DNA of 64,000 nt from Flavobacterium circumlabens (GCF_004345565.1 NZ_SLWA01000001.1:591892-655891); one strand, 5' to 3'; shown: positions 17,910 through 27,516, counted from the stretch's first letter. A program made the numbers and translations. The notes: generated by a model from the letters alone, not told the origin.

Positions 17910-20381
17910 ATGAAATCTAAATTTACAATATTGCTTTTGAGTTTCTGTTTTATTTTGTTAGCAGGCACGAAAGTCTGGTCTCAGGAAAAAGCAACTATAA
18001 AAGGTCAGATTACCTTAAAAAATAATGAGTCACCGGAAAACATTTCTGTTGTTCTAAAAGGAACAAAATCAGGAACAACTACTGATGAGGAAGGTAATTA
18101 CACCTTAAAAAACATCAGACCCGGAACTTATATTTTAAAAGTTTCTTCAGTTGGGTACATTACACAGGAAAAATCAATTGTACTTAATGAAGGAGACAAC
18201 CTGACTCAGAATTTTACTATTTCTACAAATTCAGAAGACTTGACAGAAGTAGTTGTAAATGGCGGTAAAAAAAATCATTTTGCCCGTAAAGAAAATCCAC
18301 AAGTATCAAGATTACCGCTTAAAAATCTTGAAAATCCACAATCATACACTACGATTACAGGAGAATTATTAAAAGAACAGGTCGTTACCAATTTTGACGA
18401 TGCTTTAAAAAATGCATCCGGTATTACACCTCTTTGGGCCGCAACAGGGCGTGCCGGAGATGGAGCCGCCTATTATTCTTTAAGAGGTTTCCCGGTTCAG
18501 CCAACAATGGTAAATGGTTTACCAGGTTTAACAAACGGAAGTTTAGATCCTGCAAATATTGACAGAATTGAAATTATCAGAGGCCCATCAGGAACTTTGT
18601 TCGGAAGCAGCTTAATCTCTTACGGAGGTTTAATCAATACCACTACAAAAAGACCTTACAAAACCTTTGGAGGAGAAGTAAATTATACGGTAGGAAGCTA
18701 TGGTTTAAATCGTGTAACTGCTGATTTGAATACGCCTCTTAATGAGCAAAAAACTTTAAATTTCAGAATAAACTCAGCCTACAACAAACAAAATAGTTTT
18801 CAGGATGCTGGTTTCAGAGAATCTTATTTTGTAGCGCCTTCATTATCTTATGAAGTAAACGACAGATTATCATTCCTGGTTAATACTGAGTTTATGAGTA
18901 CTGAATCTACCAACCCAACAATGTTGTTTTTAGACAGAGGTGCTCCGTTAAGAGTTCATAATATTAATGAATTAAAATATGACAACAAACGCTCGTACAC
19001 CAGTAATGAGCTTACGATGAAAACACCGTCTTATAATATTCAGGCTCAGATGAATTATAAGCTTTCAGATCAATGGACTTCACAGACTATATTTTCTAAC
19101 AGTTCAGCAAGATCAAAAGGAAACTACACTTATTTGTACGAAGGCACAAGCAGTTTCCCAATTACGAAAGGAATTGTTTTGGCCCGATTTTTTACAGATC
19201 AGGACAATCAAAATATAACAACTGATATTCAACAAAATTTTAACGGTGATTTTAAAATTGGAAGTATAAGAAATAGAATTGTTGTAGGTTTTGATTACTT
19301 TAAAAGAACGGCGACTGATCATAGTACAGGATATTTCGGAAATGGTTATGTTTATATCGGGGATGATCTAGCATCTTTCAATGCTATTCCGGGTATCGGG
19401 CCAAGTAATGGTGATACAGGAAATTTGACAAAAGCCGGATCTGATGCAATTATTGGAAACAGCCCTAGAAACGATAATAAAACGAAACAGGAAACGTATA
19501 GTGCTTACGTTTCTGATGTAATCAACTTTACTCCGGCATTATCTGCTATGTTAAGTTTACGTGCTGACCGTTTTATGAATGCTAAAAACGACGGATACAA
19601 TCAAACCGGTTTTTCACCAAAATTTGGATTAGTGTACCAGCCAATTCTGGATAAAGTTTCAGTTTTCGCCAATTACATGAACGGATTTGTTAATGTTGCA
19701 CCGGGTCAAAATCGTCAGGCTAGTATTGTAACACCGTTAACGTTTAATCCTGAACATGCAGATCAGTTTGAATTTGGAACAAAATTGAATCTTTTTAAAG
19801 ATAAACTTTACGCTACTTTTAGCTACTATGACATTAAAGTTATTGATCAGGTTTATGTAGTAGAGACACCATACGTAGATCCCGCAGATCCAACAAAGGA
19901 ACAACCAAATAATCAGACAACATATCAGGATGGGGCTCAAAAGAACAAAGGTTTTGAAGCAGAATTTGTTGCAAACCCAATCAACGGTTTAAATATTGTT
20001 TTTGGATACAGTTATAATGATGCCATTTTAACAAAAGGAGACGCGGATTTTGTAAACCGCAGATCTGAAAATGCAGGACCTAGAAACCTGGCAAACCTTT
20101 GGGCCAGCTACAAAATCACAAACGGTTTCTTAAGAGGTTTTGGTGTAGGTTTTGGAGGAAATTATGTGGGTGACAATATGATCATGAATAGAAATGTAGC
20201 AGGAACTTTTACAATTCCTGAATACACCGTTCTTAACTCCTCTTTGTTTTACAGTGCAGATAAATTTGGAGTAACATTAAAGCTTAACAATATTGCAAAT
20301 AAAGAAATCTATGATGGATGGTCAACTATTCATCCCAAAGATCCAAGAAGCATTGCTGCCAGCTTTACTTACAAATTCTAA
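17910..20381 (+). CDS. TonB-dependent siderophore receptor
   Basis: An 823-residue outer-membrane receptor. A signal peptide of about 25 residues ends KVWSQ. A carboxypeptidase-regulatory-like domain follows (about 29-110: KGQITLKNNESPENISVVLKG in part, DEEGNYTLKNIRPGTY). The plug domain (about 145-250) contains YSLRGFPVQP and IEIIRGPSGTLFGS, typical of FhuA/FpvA-type siderophore receptors. The barrel ends in the aromatic AASFTYKF. It energises ferric-siderophore uptake through TonB. The next three genes encode inner-membrane proteins usually linked to iron uptake. The ligand is unknown. A hairpin after the stop codon may set transcript ratios. Confidence 0.92.
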   Translation: MKSKFTILLLSFCFILLAGTKVWSQEKATIKGQITLKNNESPENISVVLKGTKSGTTTDEEGNYTLKNIRPGTYILKVSSVGYITQEKSIVLNEGDNLTQNFTISTNSEDLTEVVVNGGKKNHFARKENPQVSRLPLKNLENPQSYTTITGELLKEQVVTNFDDALKNASGITPLWAATGRAGDGAAYYSLRGFPVQPTMVNGLPGLTNGSLDPANIDRIEIIRGPSGTLFGSSLISYGGLINTTTKRPYKTFGGEVNYTVGSYGLNRVTADLNTPLNEQKTLNFRINSAYNKQNSFQDAGFRESYFVAPSLSYEVNDRLSFLVNTEFMSTESTNPTMLFLDRGAPLRVHNINELKYDNKRSYTSNELTMKTPSYNIQAQMNYKLSDQWTSQTIFSNSSARSKGNYTYLYEGTSSFPITKGIVLARFFTDQDNQNITTDIQQNFNGDFKIGSIRNRIVVGFDYFKRTATDHSTGYFGNGYVYIGDDLASFNAIPGIGPSNGDTGNLTKAGSDAIIGNSPRNDNKTKQETYSAYVSDVINFTPALSAMLSLRADRFMNAKNDGYNQTGFSPKFGLVYQPILDKVSVFANYMNGFVNVAPGQNRQASIVTPLTFNPEHADQFEFGTKLNLFKDKLYATFSYYDIKVIDQVYVVETPYVDPADPTKEQPNNQTTYQDGAQKNKGFEAEFVANPINGLNIVFGYSYNDAILTKGDADFVNRRSENAGPRNLANLWASYKITNGFLRGFGVGFGGNYVGDNMIMNRNVAGTFTIPEYTVLNSSLFYSADKFGVTLKLNNIANKEIYDGWSTIHPKDPRSIAASFTYKF

Positions 20382-20397
20382 TAACAAAATAAACATA

Positions 20398-20431
20398 AAA
20401 ACATCTTTCCCTTCAACCGGAAAGATGTTTT
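20398..20431 (+). terminator. Hairpin between receptor and membrane-protein genes
   Basis: Inverted arms AAACATCTTTCC and GGAAAGATGTTT around a short loop, followed by TTATAAATTT rather than a long T-run. It could be a leaky terminator or a 3'-end stabiliser that lowers expression of the three downstream genes relative to the receptor. Confidence 0.55.
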
Positions 20432-20447
20432 ATAAATTTATAAAATC

Positions 20448-20780
20448 ATGATAACAATAGCCAGTCTTTTCGTTTTTATCTCTTTTTATATGTTGTATTA
20501 TACTTCCAGAAAGGCCGTACTCTCTTATGATTATGGTTTTGAAAAATGGATGAATAATAACCCCGGACCAACCAAAATTTCAGGATTGGCCGTACTTCTT
20601 TTGGCGTATTCATTATTACTCTTTACCAAAGCCCTGGGAACGGGAACTTTATTGTTTTTCATTCAGTTAATGACAATTGGAAGTTTAATTGTTATCTTAT
20701 CCCCGCTTAAAGTCATCAACAGTAAAGCAGTTGCTGTACTTTTTATCCTTAGCGGTCTAATAGAAATTTATTACTATTAA
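20448..20780 (+). CDS. Small membrane protein of iron-uptake operon (DUF3325-like)
   Basis: A 110-residue protein with three or four hydrophobic helices (residues 1-18, 44-62, 66-85, 92-108) and a short cytoplasmic or periplasmic loop YDYGFEKWMNNNPGPTK. Its size, topology and position after a TonB siderophore receptor and before a PepSY protein resemble the DUF3325 proteins of proteobacterial iron operons. I cannot confirm homology by reading. It lies 2 bases before the next gene, in an operon. Confidence 0.6.
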   Translation: MITIASLFVFISFYMLYYTSRKAVLSYDYGFEKWMNNNPGPTKISGLAVLLLAYSLLLFTKALGTGTLLFFIQLMTIGSLIVILSPLKVINSKAVAVLFILSGLIEIYYY

Positions 20781-20782
20781 TT

Positions 20783-21085
20783 ATGCCTGCAAATCCTAAA
20801 TACCTGACGCAATCAAAAGGACAGCGTTTTGCCAAAATAACAGCTGCTATACTGGGCGGCTATTTCGTTTCTGTGAGTTTTCATCTGGCCCTGGCCTCCT
20901 GGTTTAATCGTGTAAATATAATTATGACAATGGCTTTTACAGGATTTATTCTCTGGGTTGCCTTAATGGTCATAGCCTTTTTAGCAAAAAGCGGATTAAA
21001 AATCTGGGGAATCTATTTGTTGCTTACCCTGATTTTTTGTGGTATTATCTATCTCGGCCAAACCTATAATCCTATTACCAAATAA
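20783..21085 (+). CDS. Small membrane protein of iron-uptake operon (DUF3649-like)
   Basis: A 100-residue protein with a basic N-terminus (KYLTQSKGQRFAKI) and three hydrophobic helices, the first containing the glycine pair GGYFVSVSFHLALASW. In proteobacterial iron operons a DUF3649 protein with a GGY-containing first helix occupies the equivalent place beside the PepSY protein; the match is by pattern only. It starts 2 bases after the previous gene and ends 3 bases before the PepSY gene, so translation is probably coupled. Confidence 0.6.
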   Translation: MPANPKYLTQSKGQRFAKITAAILGGYFVSVSFHLALASWFNRVNIIMTMAFTGFILWVALMVIAFLAKSGLKIWGIYLLLTLIFCGIIYLGQTYNPITK

Positions 21086-21088
21086 TCC

Positions 21089-22639
21089 ATGAACAACAGA
21101 AATTATAATATCTATTTTCATACGCATACCGTAAGCGGAATCGTAATAAGCGTTGTATTGTTTATTATTTTCTTTGCCGGATCTTTTTCTTTTTTCAGGG
21201 ATGAAATCATCAATTGGGAACGCGGCGAGTCTGTTGCACTGACCAAAGAAATTGAGCTGAACTACGACGCAACCTTAACTGCTTTAGATAAAAAATACAA
21301 TTTAGCCGGAAGAACCATTTCGATTTCAAAAGCCAGTAACGAAAGGCGTGTAAATGTTTACATGGAAGGCACCAAAGATACTTTGGCTCCTGCCAAACTA
21401 AAAGAAAGCCAGTTCTTCTATTTAGATACCAAAAATCTAAAAACACAAACTTACGAAGAATCGTATTCCTTAGGTGAATTCTTATACAGACTTCATTTTC
21501 TGGCACAGGTTCCTTATCCGGTTGGCTATTACCTTTCCGGTTTTGTGGCTTTATTTTTTTTATTTGCCATTGTAACCGGAGTGTTGCTGCACTGGAACAA
21601 AATTGTTTCTAATTTTTATACGTTCAGACCAAAAGAAAAGCTGAAAACTTTATGGACCGATTCGCATACGGCTTTAGGTATGATTGGTTTGCCTTTCCAG
21701 TTTGTATATGCGGTAACCGGAGCCTTTTTTATGATCAAGCTTCTGATCGTTGCACCAAGTGTTATGGCTTTATATAAAGGAGATCAGACCAAATTATATG
21801 ATGATTTAGAATACAATAACCCTGTATTTAAATTTGAAAACAAAAAATTAGCCAATCCTTTTCGTATAAATGAACTCGTAGCTAAAACCAAAGGCAATTG
21901 GAAAGATTTTGAAATCTACAGTGTCCAGATCCAGAATTACGGGGATGCCAATATGCACGTTATCGTTGAAGGAGAACTGCCATACGACAAAAAATTTACA
22001 GCATTCGGTAAAATAATCTATAAAGTCGCTGACGGAAAAATCATAGCCAAAAAAGATCCCGTAACCGACAACAAATATCTGGATGTGGTAAAAAATGTTT
22101 TATATCGTATTCACTTTGGCGATTATGGCGGATATGCCCTTAAGATAATCAGTTTTGTCCTTGGTATTATTACCTGCTATGTAATTATATCCGGAGTTAT
22201 GATTTGGCTTGTTGCGAGGGATAAGAAAAATATGCCGGAGAAAAAACGTCGTTTTAATAATTCCGTGGTACGTATTTATCTGGCGGTTTGCCTGAGCATG
22301 TATCCGGTTACAGCATTAGCATTTATTGCAAATAAGGTCTTTCACCCGCTTAGCCAATCAAATATATACAATGTATATTTTATCACCTGGCTGTTATTAA
22401 TTGTATTCTTCCTGTTAAAGAGAGACATTAACTTCACCAATAAATGGTGCCTGATTTCAGGAAGTGTTTTAGGCTTTTTAATTCCTATTGCCAATGGTAT
22501 TTGTACCGGGAATTGGTTCTGGAAAACTTTTGCAGCAGATCACACACAAATTTTCTTTATCGATATCTTCTGGTTGGTACTTGCTTCAATTACCTTATTT
22601 GTTTCTTTCAAATTAAAAAAAGCAAAAGCACAGCAGTAA
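21089..22639 (+). CDS. PepSY-domain inner-membrane protein (siderophore-iron processing)
   Basis: A 516-residue protein with the PepSY-associated membrane layout: a first helix (about residues 13-35), a large periplasmic region, paired helices near residues 145-170 and 200-230, a second periplasmic PepSY-like region, then five or so helices to the end. Conserved-looking membrane histidines occur at HTHTVSG (N-terminus), LHFLAQVPYPVGYYLSGF, LLHWNKI, DSHTALGMIGLPFQ and RIHFGDYGGYALK. These could bind haem and pass electrons for ferric-siderophore reduction, as proposed for related iron-regulated PepSY proteins. The receptor-small proteins-PepSY order supports the iron role. Catalytic activity is inference. 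Confidence 0.82.
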   Translation: MNNRNYNIYFHTHTVSGIVISVVLFIIFFAGSFSFFRDEIINWERGESVALTKEIELNYDATLTALDKKYNLAGRTISISKASNERRVNVYMEGTKDTLAPAKLKESQFFYLDTKNLKTQTYEESYSLGEFLYRLHFLAQVPYPVGYYLSGFVALFFLFAIVTGVLLHWNKIVSNFYTFRPKEKLKTLWTDSHTALGMIGLPFQFVYAVTGAFFMIKLLIVAPSVMALYKGDQTKLYDDLEYNNPVFKFENKKLANPFRINELVAKTKGNWKDFEIYSVQIQNYGDANMHVIVEGELPYDKKFTAFGKIIYKVADGKIIAKKDPVTDNKYLDVVKNVLYRIHFGDYGGYALKIISFVLGIITCYVIISGVMIWLVARDKKNMPEKKRRFNNSVVRIYLAVCLSMYPVTALAFIANKVFHPLSQSNIYNVYFITWLLLIVFFLLKRDINFTNKWCLISGSVLGFLIPIANGICTGNWFWKTFAADHTQIFFIDIFWLVLASITLFVSFKLKKAKAQQ

Positions 22640-22653
22640 AATAATTTTATAGC

Positions 22654-22676
22654 ATGGCCTGAAATAATCCGGGCCA
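22654..22676 (+). terminator. Hairpin after the iron-uptake operon
   Basis: ATGGCC and GGCCAT pair around a 12-base interior, followed by TTGTTTTTAT. A modest intrinsic terminator candidate. Confidence 0.5.
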
Positions 22677-22778
22677 TTTGTTTTTATGGTTAGCATTACG
22701 GGCTGTATATTTTTTTTCATCCCGAAATAAAAGACATTACCCGAAAAGCAAGGTCTGTTGCAGAAAAAAAAAGGCATA

Positions 22779-22810
22779 AAAAAAACCGCTCATCAAAGCG
22801 GTTCTTTTTT
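22779..22810. terminator. Bidirectional terminator before the MORN-like gene
   Basis: AACCGCT (22784-22790) pairs with AGCGGTT (22797-22803), flanked by an A-run on the left and a T-run on the right. It works in either direction, ending the minus-strand gene that follows and any plus-strand readthrough. Confidence 0.75.
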
Positions 22811-22825
22811 ATATTTGAAATTATT

Positions 22826-23173
22826 TTAATTTCTATTTGCTAAAGCATTTTTTTGTAAATTTTTAACTGAACTTACTTTACTGTTTTCGTAAGCAACTTC
22901 AGAAAGGCTGTTTTCATTAAAGAAAATCCACTTTCCAGTTTTCAATCCATTTGTGTATTCCCCCTCAGCAACTTTATTTCCTTTTTCATCATAGGATACC
23001 CAAACTCCATCTAATTTACCATCTTTAAAGAAGCCTTCTTGCTGTACTTTACCATTATCATAGTAATAAGTAGCTTTCACTGTATTTCCAACAGCTTCTA
23101 ATTCTGGTTTATTCTCTTGTGCAACTAAAATTCCAGAGAACAATATTGCAACTAAAATTACACACTTTTTCAT
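22826..23173 (-). CDS. Secreted MORN-repeat-variant (YwqK-like) protein, 115 aa
   Basis: The signal peptide (MKKCVILVAILFSGILVAQ) is followed by three MORN-variant/YwqK units: YYYDNGKVQQEGFFKDGKLD, VWVSYDEKGNKVAEGEYTNG and KWIFFNENSLSEVAYENSK. Such repeats form a beta meander in periplasmic or secreted proteins of unknown role, and are abundant in Bacteroidota. It is monocistronic with a -7 element upstream and a strong terminator downstream. Confidence 0.75.
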   Translation of the reverse strand: MKKCVILVAILFSGILVAQENKPELEAVGNTVKATYYYDNGKVQQEGFFKDGKLDGVWVSYDEKGNKVAEGEYTNGLKTGKWIFFNENSLSEVAYENSKVSSVKNLQKNALANRN

Positions 23174-23206
23174 ATCTTGTAGGTTTTAATGTTATCAAAT
23201 CTTTAC

Positions 23207-23214
23207 CAAATATA
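23207..23214 (-). promoter_or_regulatory. -7 promoter element for the MORN-like gene
   Basis: On the minus strand the sequence reads TATATTTG, 33 bases before the ATG. No -33 element was convincing. Confidence 0.5.
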
Positions 23215-23384
23215 ATCAAATGTTTACATTAAAAAAACTTTTAGTTAACAATTTGGTAACATTGGATGAAAAATTAACATTAGAAATCAGAAGCATACAA
23301 AGAAACCAGTGCTGAGGCACTGGTTTTACTGGTGTTTTAGCTAAATATTCAATTTACGATAACGTTGTAAATTTGATCAATAAA

Positions 23385-24380
23385 TTAGTTCAATAACGAG
23401 TCTAACTGCGTTTGAAGCTCTGGAGAAGAGGGTCTGGCAGCATCAGCACTCACTACATTACCCTGAGGATCTATCAAAATAAATCTCGGAATTCCGGTTA
23501 CATCATAACTGGTCACAAACGAAGATTTCCAGTCGCTGTCTGAAAATAACTGGATTCCACCCAGCTGTTTATCGGTTACGAATTTTTTCCATTTTTCGTG
23601 GTCTTTTAGTACATCGACAGAAATACTGACAAACTCGATATTTTTCCCGTGATATTTTTCTTCCACTTTTTGCAGGAATGGAATTTCAGCTCTGCAGGGT
23701 CCGCACCAGGTTGCCCAAAGATCAATGTACACATACTTTCCTTTTAGATCTGAAAGTTTCGTTTTTCCGCCCTTGTGATTTTCATAGTCAAATTCAGCCG
23801 AAGGTTTTCCAACAAAGCCCTTCATCTTAGCAGCACTTTCATACATCTGTACAGCGTATTGATTAAACTGCTCAAATGATTTTTTTAGATTTGTTTTAAA
23901 TTCAGGATCAAAATCACCTTTCTCCACATTGTCCAAATCAGCTTTTGTTTTCCCTGCTAATAAAGTTTTAAATTCAGCCGCTTCTTTCGCGAAAGCTTCA
24001 TTTTGAAATTTTTCGTCTTTTAGAGCCTGCTGCGCTAAAAAATTACTTTCATTTGTTCCTTTTCCTTTATATACAATTGTTTCATCAAATTCTTTAGCAT
24101 TCATGGTCAGGTTTACTTCAGAACCTGGTTTCAAAAATAAGGTAGAAGATTCTACTCCGTCAGAAAATCGATAAAACCCTTTCGGAGCCTCAAAAGTAGC
24201 AGCAAAAACTTCTTTTTTATTAATCGGAATAACTTGTTTGAAATTATTAGCTCCTTTTATCACTAAGGTATCACTGTTTCGGTTCGTAATTTTAGCCGTA
24301 AATTTGATTGGATTTTTGACTTGCCCGACTACATTCAGGGCACTAAAAAGCAACAAACCAGCAACAAAAAGTTTTCTCAT
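23385..24380 (-). CDS. TlpA/ResA-type periplasmic thioredoxin with N-terminal DUF4369-like domain
   Basis: A 331-residue protein: signal peptide (MRKLFVAGLLLFSALNVVGQ), a beta-rich N-terminal region (about 25-110, resembling DUF4369), a charged helical linker (115-190), and a C-terminal AhpC-TSA/Redoxin thioredoxin fold. The redox motif is WCGPC (C226, C229) within YIDLWATWCGPCRAEIPFL, with the cis-proline loop TGIPRFILID. It should reduce disulfides or support cytochrome maturation in the periplasm. Its partner cannot be identified from the locus. It stands alone with its own promoter element. Confidence 0.9.
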   Translation of the reverse strand: MRKLFVAGLLLFSALNVVGQVKNPIKFTAKITNRNSDTLVIKGANNFKQVIPINKKEVFAATFEAPKGFYRFSDGVESSTLFLKPGSEVNLTMNAKEFDETIVYKGKGTNESNFLAQQALKDEKFQNEAFAKEAAEFKTLLAGKTKADLDNVEKGDFDPEFKTNLKKSFEQFNQYAVQMYESAAKMKGFVGKPSAEFDYENHKGGKTKLSDLKGKYVYIDLWATWCGPCRAEIPFLQKVEEKYHGKNIEFVSISVDVLKDHEKWKKFVTDKQLGGIQLFSDSDWKSSFVTSYDVTGIPRFILIDPQGNVVSADAARPSSPELQTQLDSLLN

Positions 24381-24408
24381 ATCTAATATAGTTTTGTTTA
24401 TAGTGACT

Positions 24409-24416
24409 CAAAACTA
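24409..24416 (-). promoter_or_regulatory. -7 promoter element for the TlpA-like gene
   Basis: Minus strand TAGTTTTG, matching TAnnTTTG, 28 bases before the start codon. Confidence 0.5.
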
Positions 24417-24512
24417 AATAAATTCTCCTTTCAAAATTTACGAATTAACAAAATATTTCATTTTAACACGATCTAGTTGCCTACTTTTCTCTATTATTTT
24501 GAATTTTGTGTT

Positions 24513-24520
24513 TACTTTTG
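24513..24520 (+). promoter_or_regulatory. -7 promoter element for aspS
   Basis: TACTTTTG lies 18 bases before the ATG at 24539, giving a very short leader. This rules out the upstream in-frame start at 24506. Confidence 0.6.
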
Positions 24521-24538
24521 CAATCTAAAATTTTGATC

Positions 24539-26290
24539 ATGTATAGAAGTCATAATTGTGGCGAATTAAACGCCTCAAATATTAATACGGAAGTTACACT
24601 AGCGGGTTGGGTTCAAAAATCACGCGATAAAGGATTTATGAACTGGGTTGATTTACGCGACCGTTACGGAATCACACAACTTATTTTCGACGAGAGCCGT
24701 TCTGATAAAACTGTTTTTGAACTGGCAAAAACGCTTGGAAGAGAATTTGTAATTCAGGTTAAAGGAACTGTTATTGAGCGTGAAGCCAAAAACAAAAATA
24801 TTCCTACCGGTGATATCGAAATTTTAGTTTCTGAATTAACTATTTTAAATGCTGCCTTAACACCTCCGTTTACAATTGAAGACGAAACAGATGGCGGGGA
24901 AGATATCAGGATGAAATACCGCTACCTGGATATTCGTCGTAATCCGGTAAAAAACAGTTTGCTTTTCCGTCACAAAGTGGCAATGGAAGTTCGTAAATAT
25001 TTATCTGATCTGGATTTCTGTGAAGTAGAAACTCCTTACCTGATCAAATCAACTCCGGAAGGCGCGCGAGATTTCGTGGTTCCAAGCCGTATGAACGAAG
25101 GACAGTTTTATGCATTACCACAATCCCCGCAAACTTTCAAACAGTTATTGATGGTGGGTGGAATGGATAAATATTTCCAGATCGTGAAATGTTTCCGTGA
25201 CGAAGACTTACGTGCAGACCGTCAGCCTGAGTTTACACAAATCGATTGCGAAATGGCATTTGTGGAGCAGGAAGATATTTTGAATGTTTTTGAAGGACTG
25301 ACAAGACACTTGCTAAAAGAAATTAAAGGTATTGAAGTAGACAAATTTCCAAGAATTACCTACGACTATGCCATGAAAACATATGGAAATGACAAACCGG
25401 ACATTCGTTTCGGAATGGAATTTGGAGAACTGAACGAATTTGCACAACACAAAGATTTCCCGGTATTTAACGCTGCGGAATTAGTAGTGGGTATCGCCGT
25501 TCCCGGAGCAGGAAACTACACCCGTAAAGAAATTGACGGACTGATTGACTGGGTAAAACGTCCCCAAGTGGGTGCATCAGGAATGGTGTATTCAAAATGC
25601 AATGACGACGGAACTTACAAATCATCTGTAGATAAATTTTACGATCAGGATGATTTAGGACAATGGGCAAAAATTACAGGTGCAAAACCAGGAGACATGA
25701 TTTTTGTACTTTCAGGTCCTGCTGATAAAACCCGCGGACAGCTTTCAGCTCTTCGTATGGAATTAGCAACCCGTTTGGGATTGCGTAAACCGGAAGAATT
25801 CGCTCCGCTATGGGTAGTTGATTTCCCATTATTGGAATTAGACGAAGAAAGCGGCCGTTACCATGCGATGCACCATCCGTTTACCTCTCCTAAACCGGAA
25901 GATATGCATTTATTGGAAACACAACCCGGTAAAGTACGTGCCAATGCCTACGATATGGTCTTAAACGGAAATGAAATTGGTGGAGGATCTATTCGTATTC
26001 ACGATAAAGCAACACAACAATTAATGTTTAAATACTTAGGATTCACCGAAGAAGAAGCAAAAGCACAATTTGGCTTTTTGATGGATGCTTTCCAATTTGG
26101 AGCACCGCCTCACGGAGGATTAGCATTTGGACTAGACAGATTAGTTGCTATTTTAGGTGGTCAGGAAACGATTAGGGATTTTATCGCGTTCCCAAAAAAC
26201 AATTCAGGACGTGATGTAATGATTGATGCTCCGGCTAAAATTGATGACGCTCAATTAAAAGAATTACACATAAAAGTAAATTTGGTATAA
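24539..26290 (+). CDS. aspS: Aspartyl-tRNA synthetase
   Basis: A 583-residue class II synthetase (EC 6.1.1.12) charging tRNA-Asp in the cytoplasm. The N-terminal OB-fold anticodon-binding domain contains [22 protein letters not shown]. The class II core has motif 1 near the FCEVETPYL segment, motif 2 [18 protein letters not shown], a bacterial GAD insertion domain (about 290-420), and motif 3 [13 protein letters not shown]. This is the bacterial-length enzyme rather than the short archaeal type. Residue choice for discriminating versus non-discriminating behaviour was not assessed. Start at 24539 ([10 protein letters not shown]). Confidence 0.97.
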   Translation: MYRSHNCGELNASNINTEVTLAGWVQKSRDKGFMNWVDLRDRYGITQLIFDESRSDKTVFELAKTLGREFVIQVKGTVIEREAKNKNIPTGDIEILVSELTILNAALTPPFTIEDETDGGEDIRMKYRYLDIRRNPVKNSLLFRHKVAMEVRKYLSDLDFCEVETPYLIKSTPEGARDFVVPSRMNEGQFYALPQSPQTFKQLLMVGGMDKYFQIVKCFRDEDLRADRQPEFTQIDCEMAFVEQEDILNVFEGLTRHLLKEIKGIEVDKFPRITYDYAMKTYGNDKPDIRFGMEFGELNEFAQHKDFPVFNAAELVVGIAVPGAGNYTRKEIDGLIDWVKRPQVGASGMVYSKCNDDGTYKSSVDKFYDQDDLGQWAKITGAKPGDMIFVLSGPADKTRGQLSALRMELATRLGLRKPEEFAPLWVVDFPLLELDEESGRYHAMHHPFTSPKPEDMHLLETQPGKVRANAYDMVLNGNEIGGGSIRIHDKATQQLMFKYLGFTEEEAKAQFGFLMDAFQFGAPPHGGLAFGLDRLVAILGGQETIRDFIAFPKNNSGRDVMIDAPAKIDDAQLKELHIKVNLV

Positions 26291-26548
26291 ATTCATTCGG
26301 AACGAATAAAATTGCTAGCCTGAAAAAATTATAGAAAACAGAAAATTAGAGGTGAATTTTCATCTTTTATTTCATAATTCAGCGCTCCATAAAGTCAAAA
26401 AGTTCCTACTTTTTAACATATCTTTAATGATTGCCAATTTAAACAATGACATATCAAAAGAGACGCAAAATAAATAGTAAAAACACTGTAAATCAATAAT
26501 TTTTACAAAAAATTAACACCTTATTGTCTTTTGTATGAATTTATATAT

Positions 26549-26556
26549 TACATTTG
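26549..26556 (+). promoter_or_regulatory. -7 promoter element for the cold-shock gene
   Basis: TACATTTG lies 29 bases before the ATG; a TTG at 26524-26526, 22 bases upstream, could serve as the -33 element. The predicted 5' leader is only about 20-25 bases. Confidence 0.6.
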
Positions 26557-26585
26557 CTTCATTATAAATTATTATTACAATTACA

Positions 26586-26780
26586 ATGCGTACAGGTACA
26601 GTAAAATTTTTCAATGAATCTAAAGGTTATGGATTCATTACAGACGAAGAAACAGGAAAAGATATCTTCGTTCACGCTTCAGGAATTAACGCGGAAGAAT
26701 TACGCGAAGGAGACCGTGTAAGCTACGAAGAAGAAGAAGGAAGAAAAGGGAAAGTTGCTGCTAAAGTAGCAGTAATCTAA
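26586..26780 (+). CDS. Cold-shock-domain RNA chaperone
   Basis: A 64-residue single cold-shock domain. Both nucleic-acid-binding motifs are present: RNP1-type KGYGFIT (residues 14-20) and RNP2-type DIFVHAS (27-33), with the opening MRTGTVKFFNESKGYG. It binds single-stranded RNA/DNA and prevents secondary structure. Whether it is cold-induced cannot be told. The promoter gives a short leader, unlike the long thermoregulated leader of E. coli cspA. It is monocistronic with a strong terminator. Confidence 0.92.
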   Translation: MRTGTVKFFNESKGYGFITDEETGKDIFVHASGINAEELREGDRVSYEEEEGRKGKVAAKVAVI

Positions 26781-26822
26781 GAAAAATATAGCAATTTATT
26801 TTTTTTGCCTCTGAATGGTTTT

Positions 26823-26857
26823 AAAACGTTTCGATTTATTTCGAAACGTTTTTTTTT
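26823..26857 (+). terminator. Strong intrinsic terminator after the cold-shock gene
   Basis: A perfect 12-base stem, AAAACGTTTCGA with TCGAAACGTTTT, has a 6-base loop and runs into a T-tract. Confidence 0.9.
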
Positions 26858-26959
26858 GCTCAAATCTTAAAAAAATAGTAAAAAAAGCAAAAGTTATTTA
26901 TAATGAATAAAAATTAGGCATAAACGATGTTTACGACCCTACTTAAATCCTTTTTTAGC

Positions 26960-26990
26960 TTGTGATTTACAGAGTTGGAAGCTATCTTTG
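26960..26990 (+). promoter_or_regulatory. nuo operon promoter
   Basis: TTG (26960-26962) and TATCTTTG (26983-26990), 20 bases apart, lie 33 bases before nuoA. This is the only convincing promoter seen ahead of the complex I genes. Confidence 0.65.
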
Positions 26991-27023
26991 TGGCTTATTT
27001 TTTAAGTAAAAATCCCTAAGTTT

Positions 27024-27389
27024 ATGCAATCTGATCAATACAGCTATCTTCCTATTTTAATGCAGCTTATTCTTGCTGTTGGTTTTGTGGTAGGAACTAT
27101 CATTATTTCCGGAAAATTAGGTCCAAAAAGAACCTCTGAGGTGAAAGATAAGAATTTCGAATGCGGTATCGAATCTGTCGGTAATGCCCGTATTCCTTTT
27201 TCGGTAAAATATTTTCTGGTTGCCATTCTTTTCGTATTGTTTGACGTAGAGGTAATTTTCCTTTATCCATGGGCAGTAAACTTTAAAGAATTAGGTATTG
27301 AGGGAATGCTGAAAATGATTGTTTTTATGGCTTTGCTTCTGGTTGGTTTTTTCTATATCATCAAAAAGAAAGCTTTAGACTGGGAATAA
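27024..27389 (+). CDS. nuoA: NADH-quinone oxidoreductase subunit A
   Basis: A 121-residue membrane subunit of complex I with three helices (about 8-30, 65-88, 95-115). The conserved loop is KNFECGIESVGNARIPFSVKYF, including the Cys that shifts exposure in the active/deactive transition in mitochondrial ND3. It contributes to the quinone-channel region next to NuoH. First gene of the operon; a 127-base short-word spacer separates it from nuoB. Confidence 0.95.
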   Translation: MQSDQYSYLPILMQLILAVGFVVGTIIISGKLGPKRTSEVKDKNFECGIESVGNARIPFSVKYFLVAILFVLFDVEVIFLYPWAVNFKELGIEGMLKMIVFMALLLVGFFYIIKKKALDWE

Positions 27390-27403
27390 TAATTTATGAT
27401 TTG

Positions 27404-27500
27404 AGATTTCAGGTTTTAGATTTCTCAAATGGAAGATTTAACGATATTAAAATTTGATTTTAATTTTTTACGATTTACCCAAATCTAAAATCTGAAATCT
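27404..27500. repeat. Inverted short-word element in the nuoA-nuoB gap
   Basis: Two 20-base arms (27404-27423 and 27481-27500) are reverse complements with a single mismatch, separated by 57 AT-rich bases. The right arm continues into tandem AAATCTAAAAT-like words up to nuoB. On RNA it would fold into a long hairpin within the operon transcript. Confidence 0.7.
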
Positions 27501-27516
27501 AAAATCTAAAATAAAA

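Noticed and set aside
26291..26548. Long structured 5' leader of the cold-shock gene acting as thermosensor
   Set aside because: A good -7 element lies 29 bases before the ATG, giving a leader of only about 20-25 bases.
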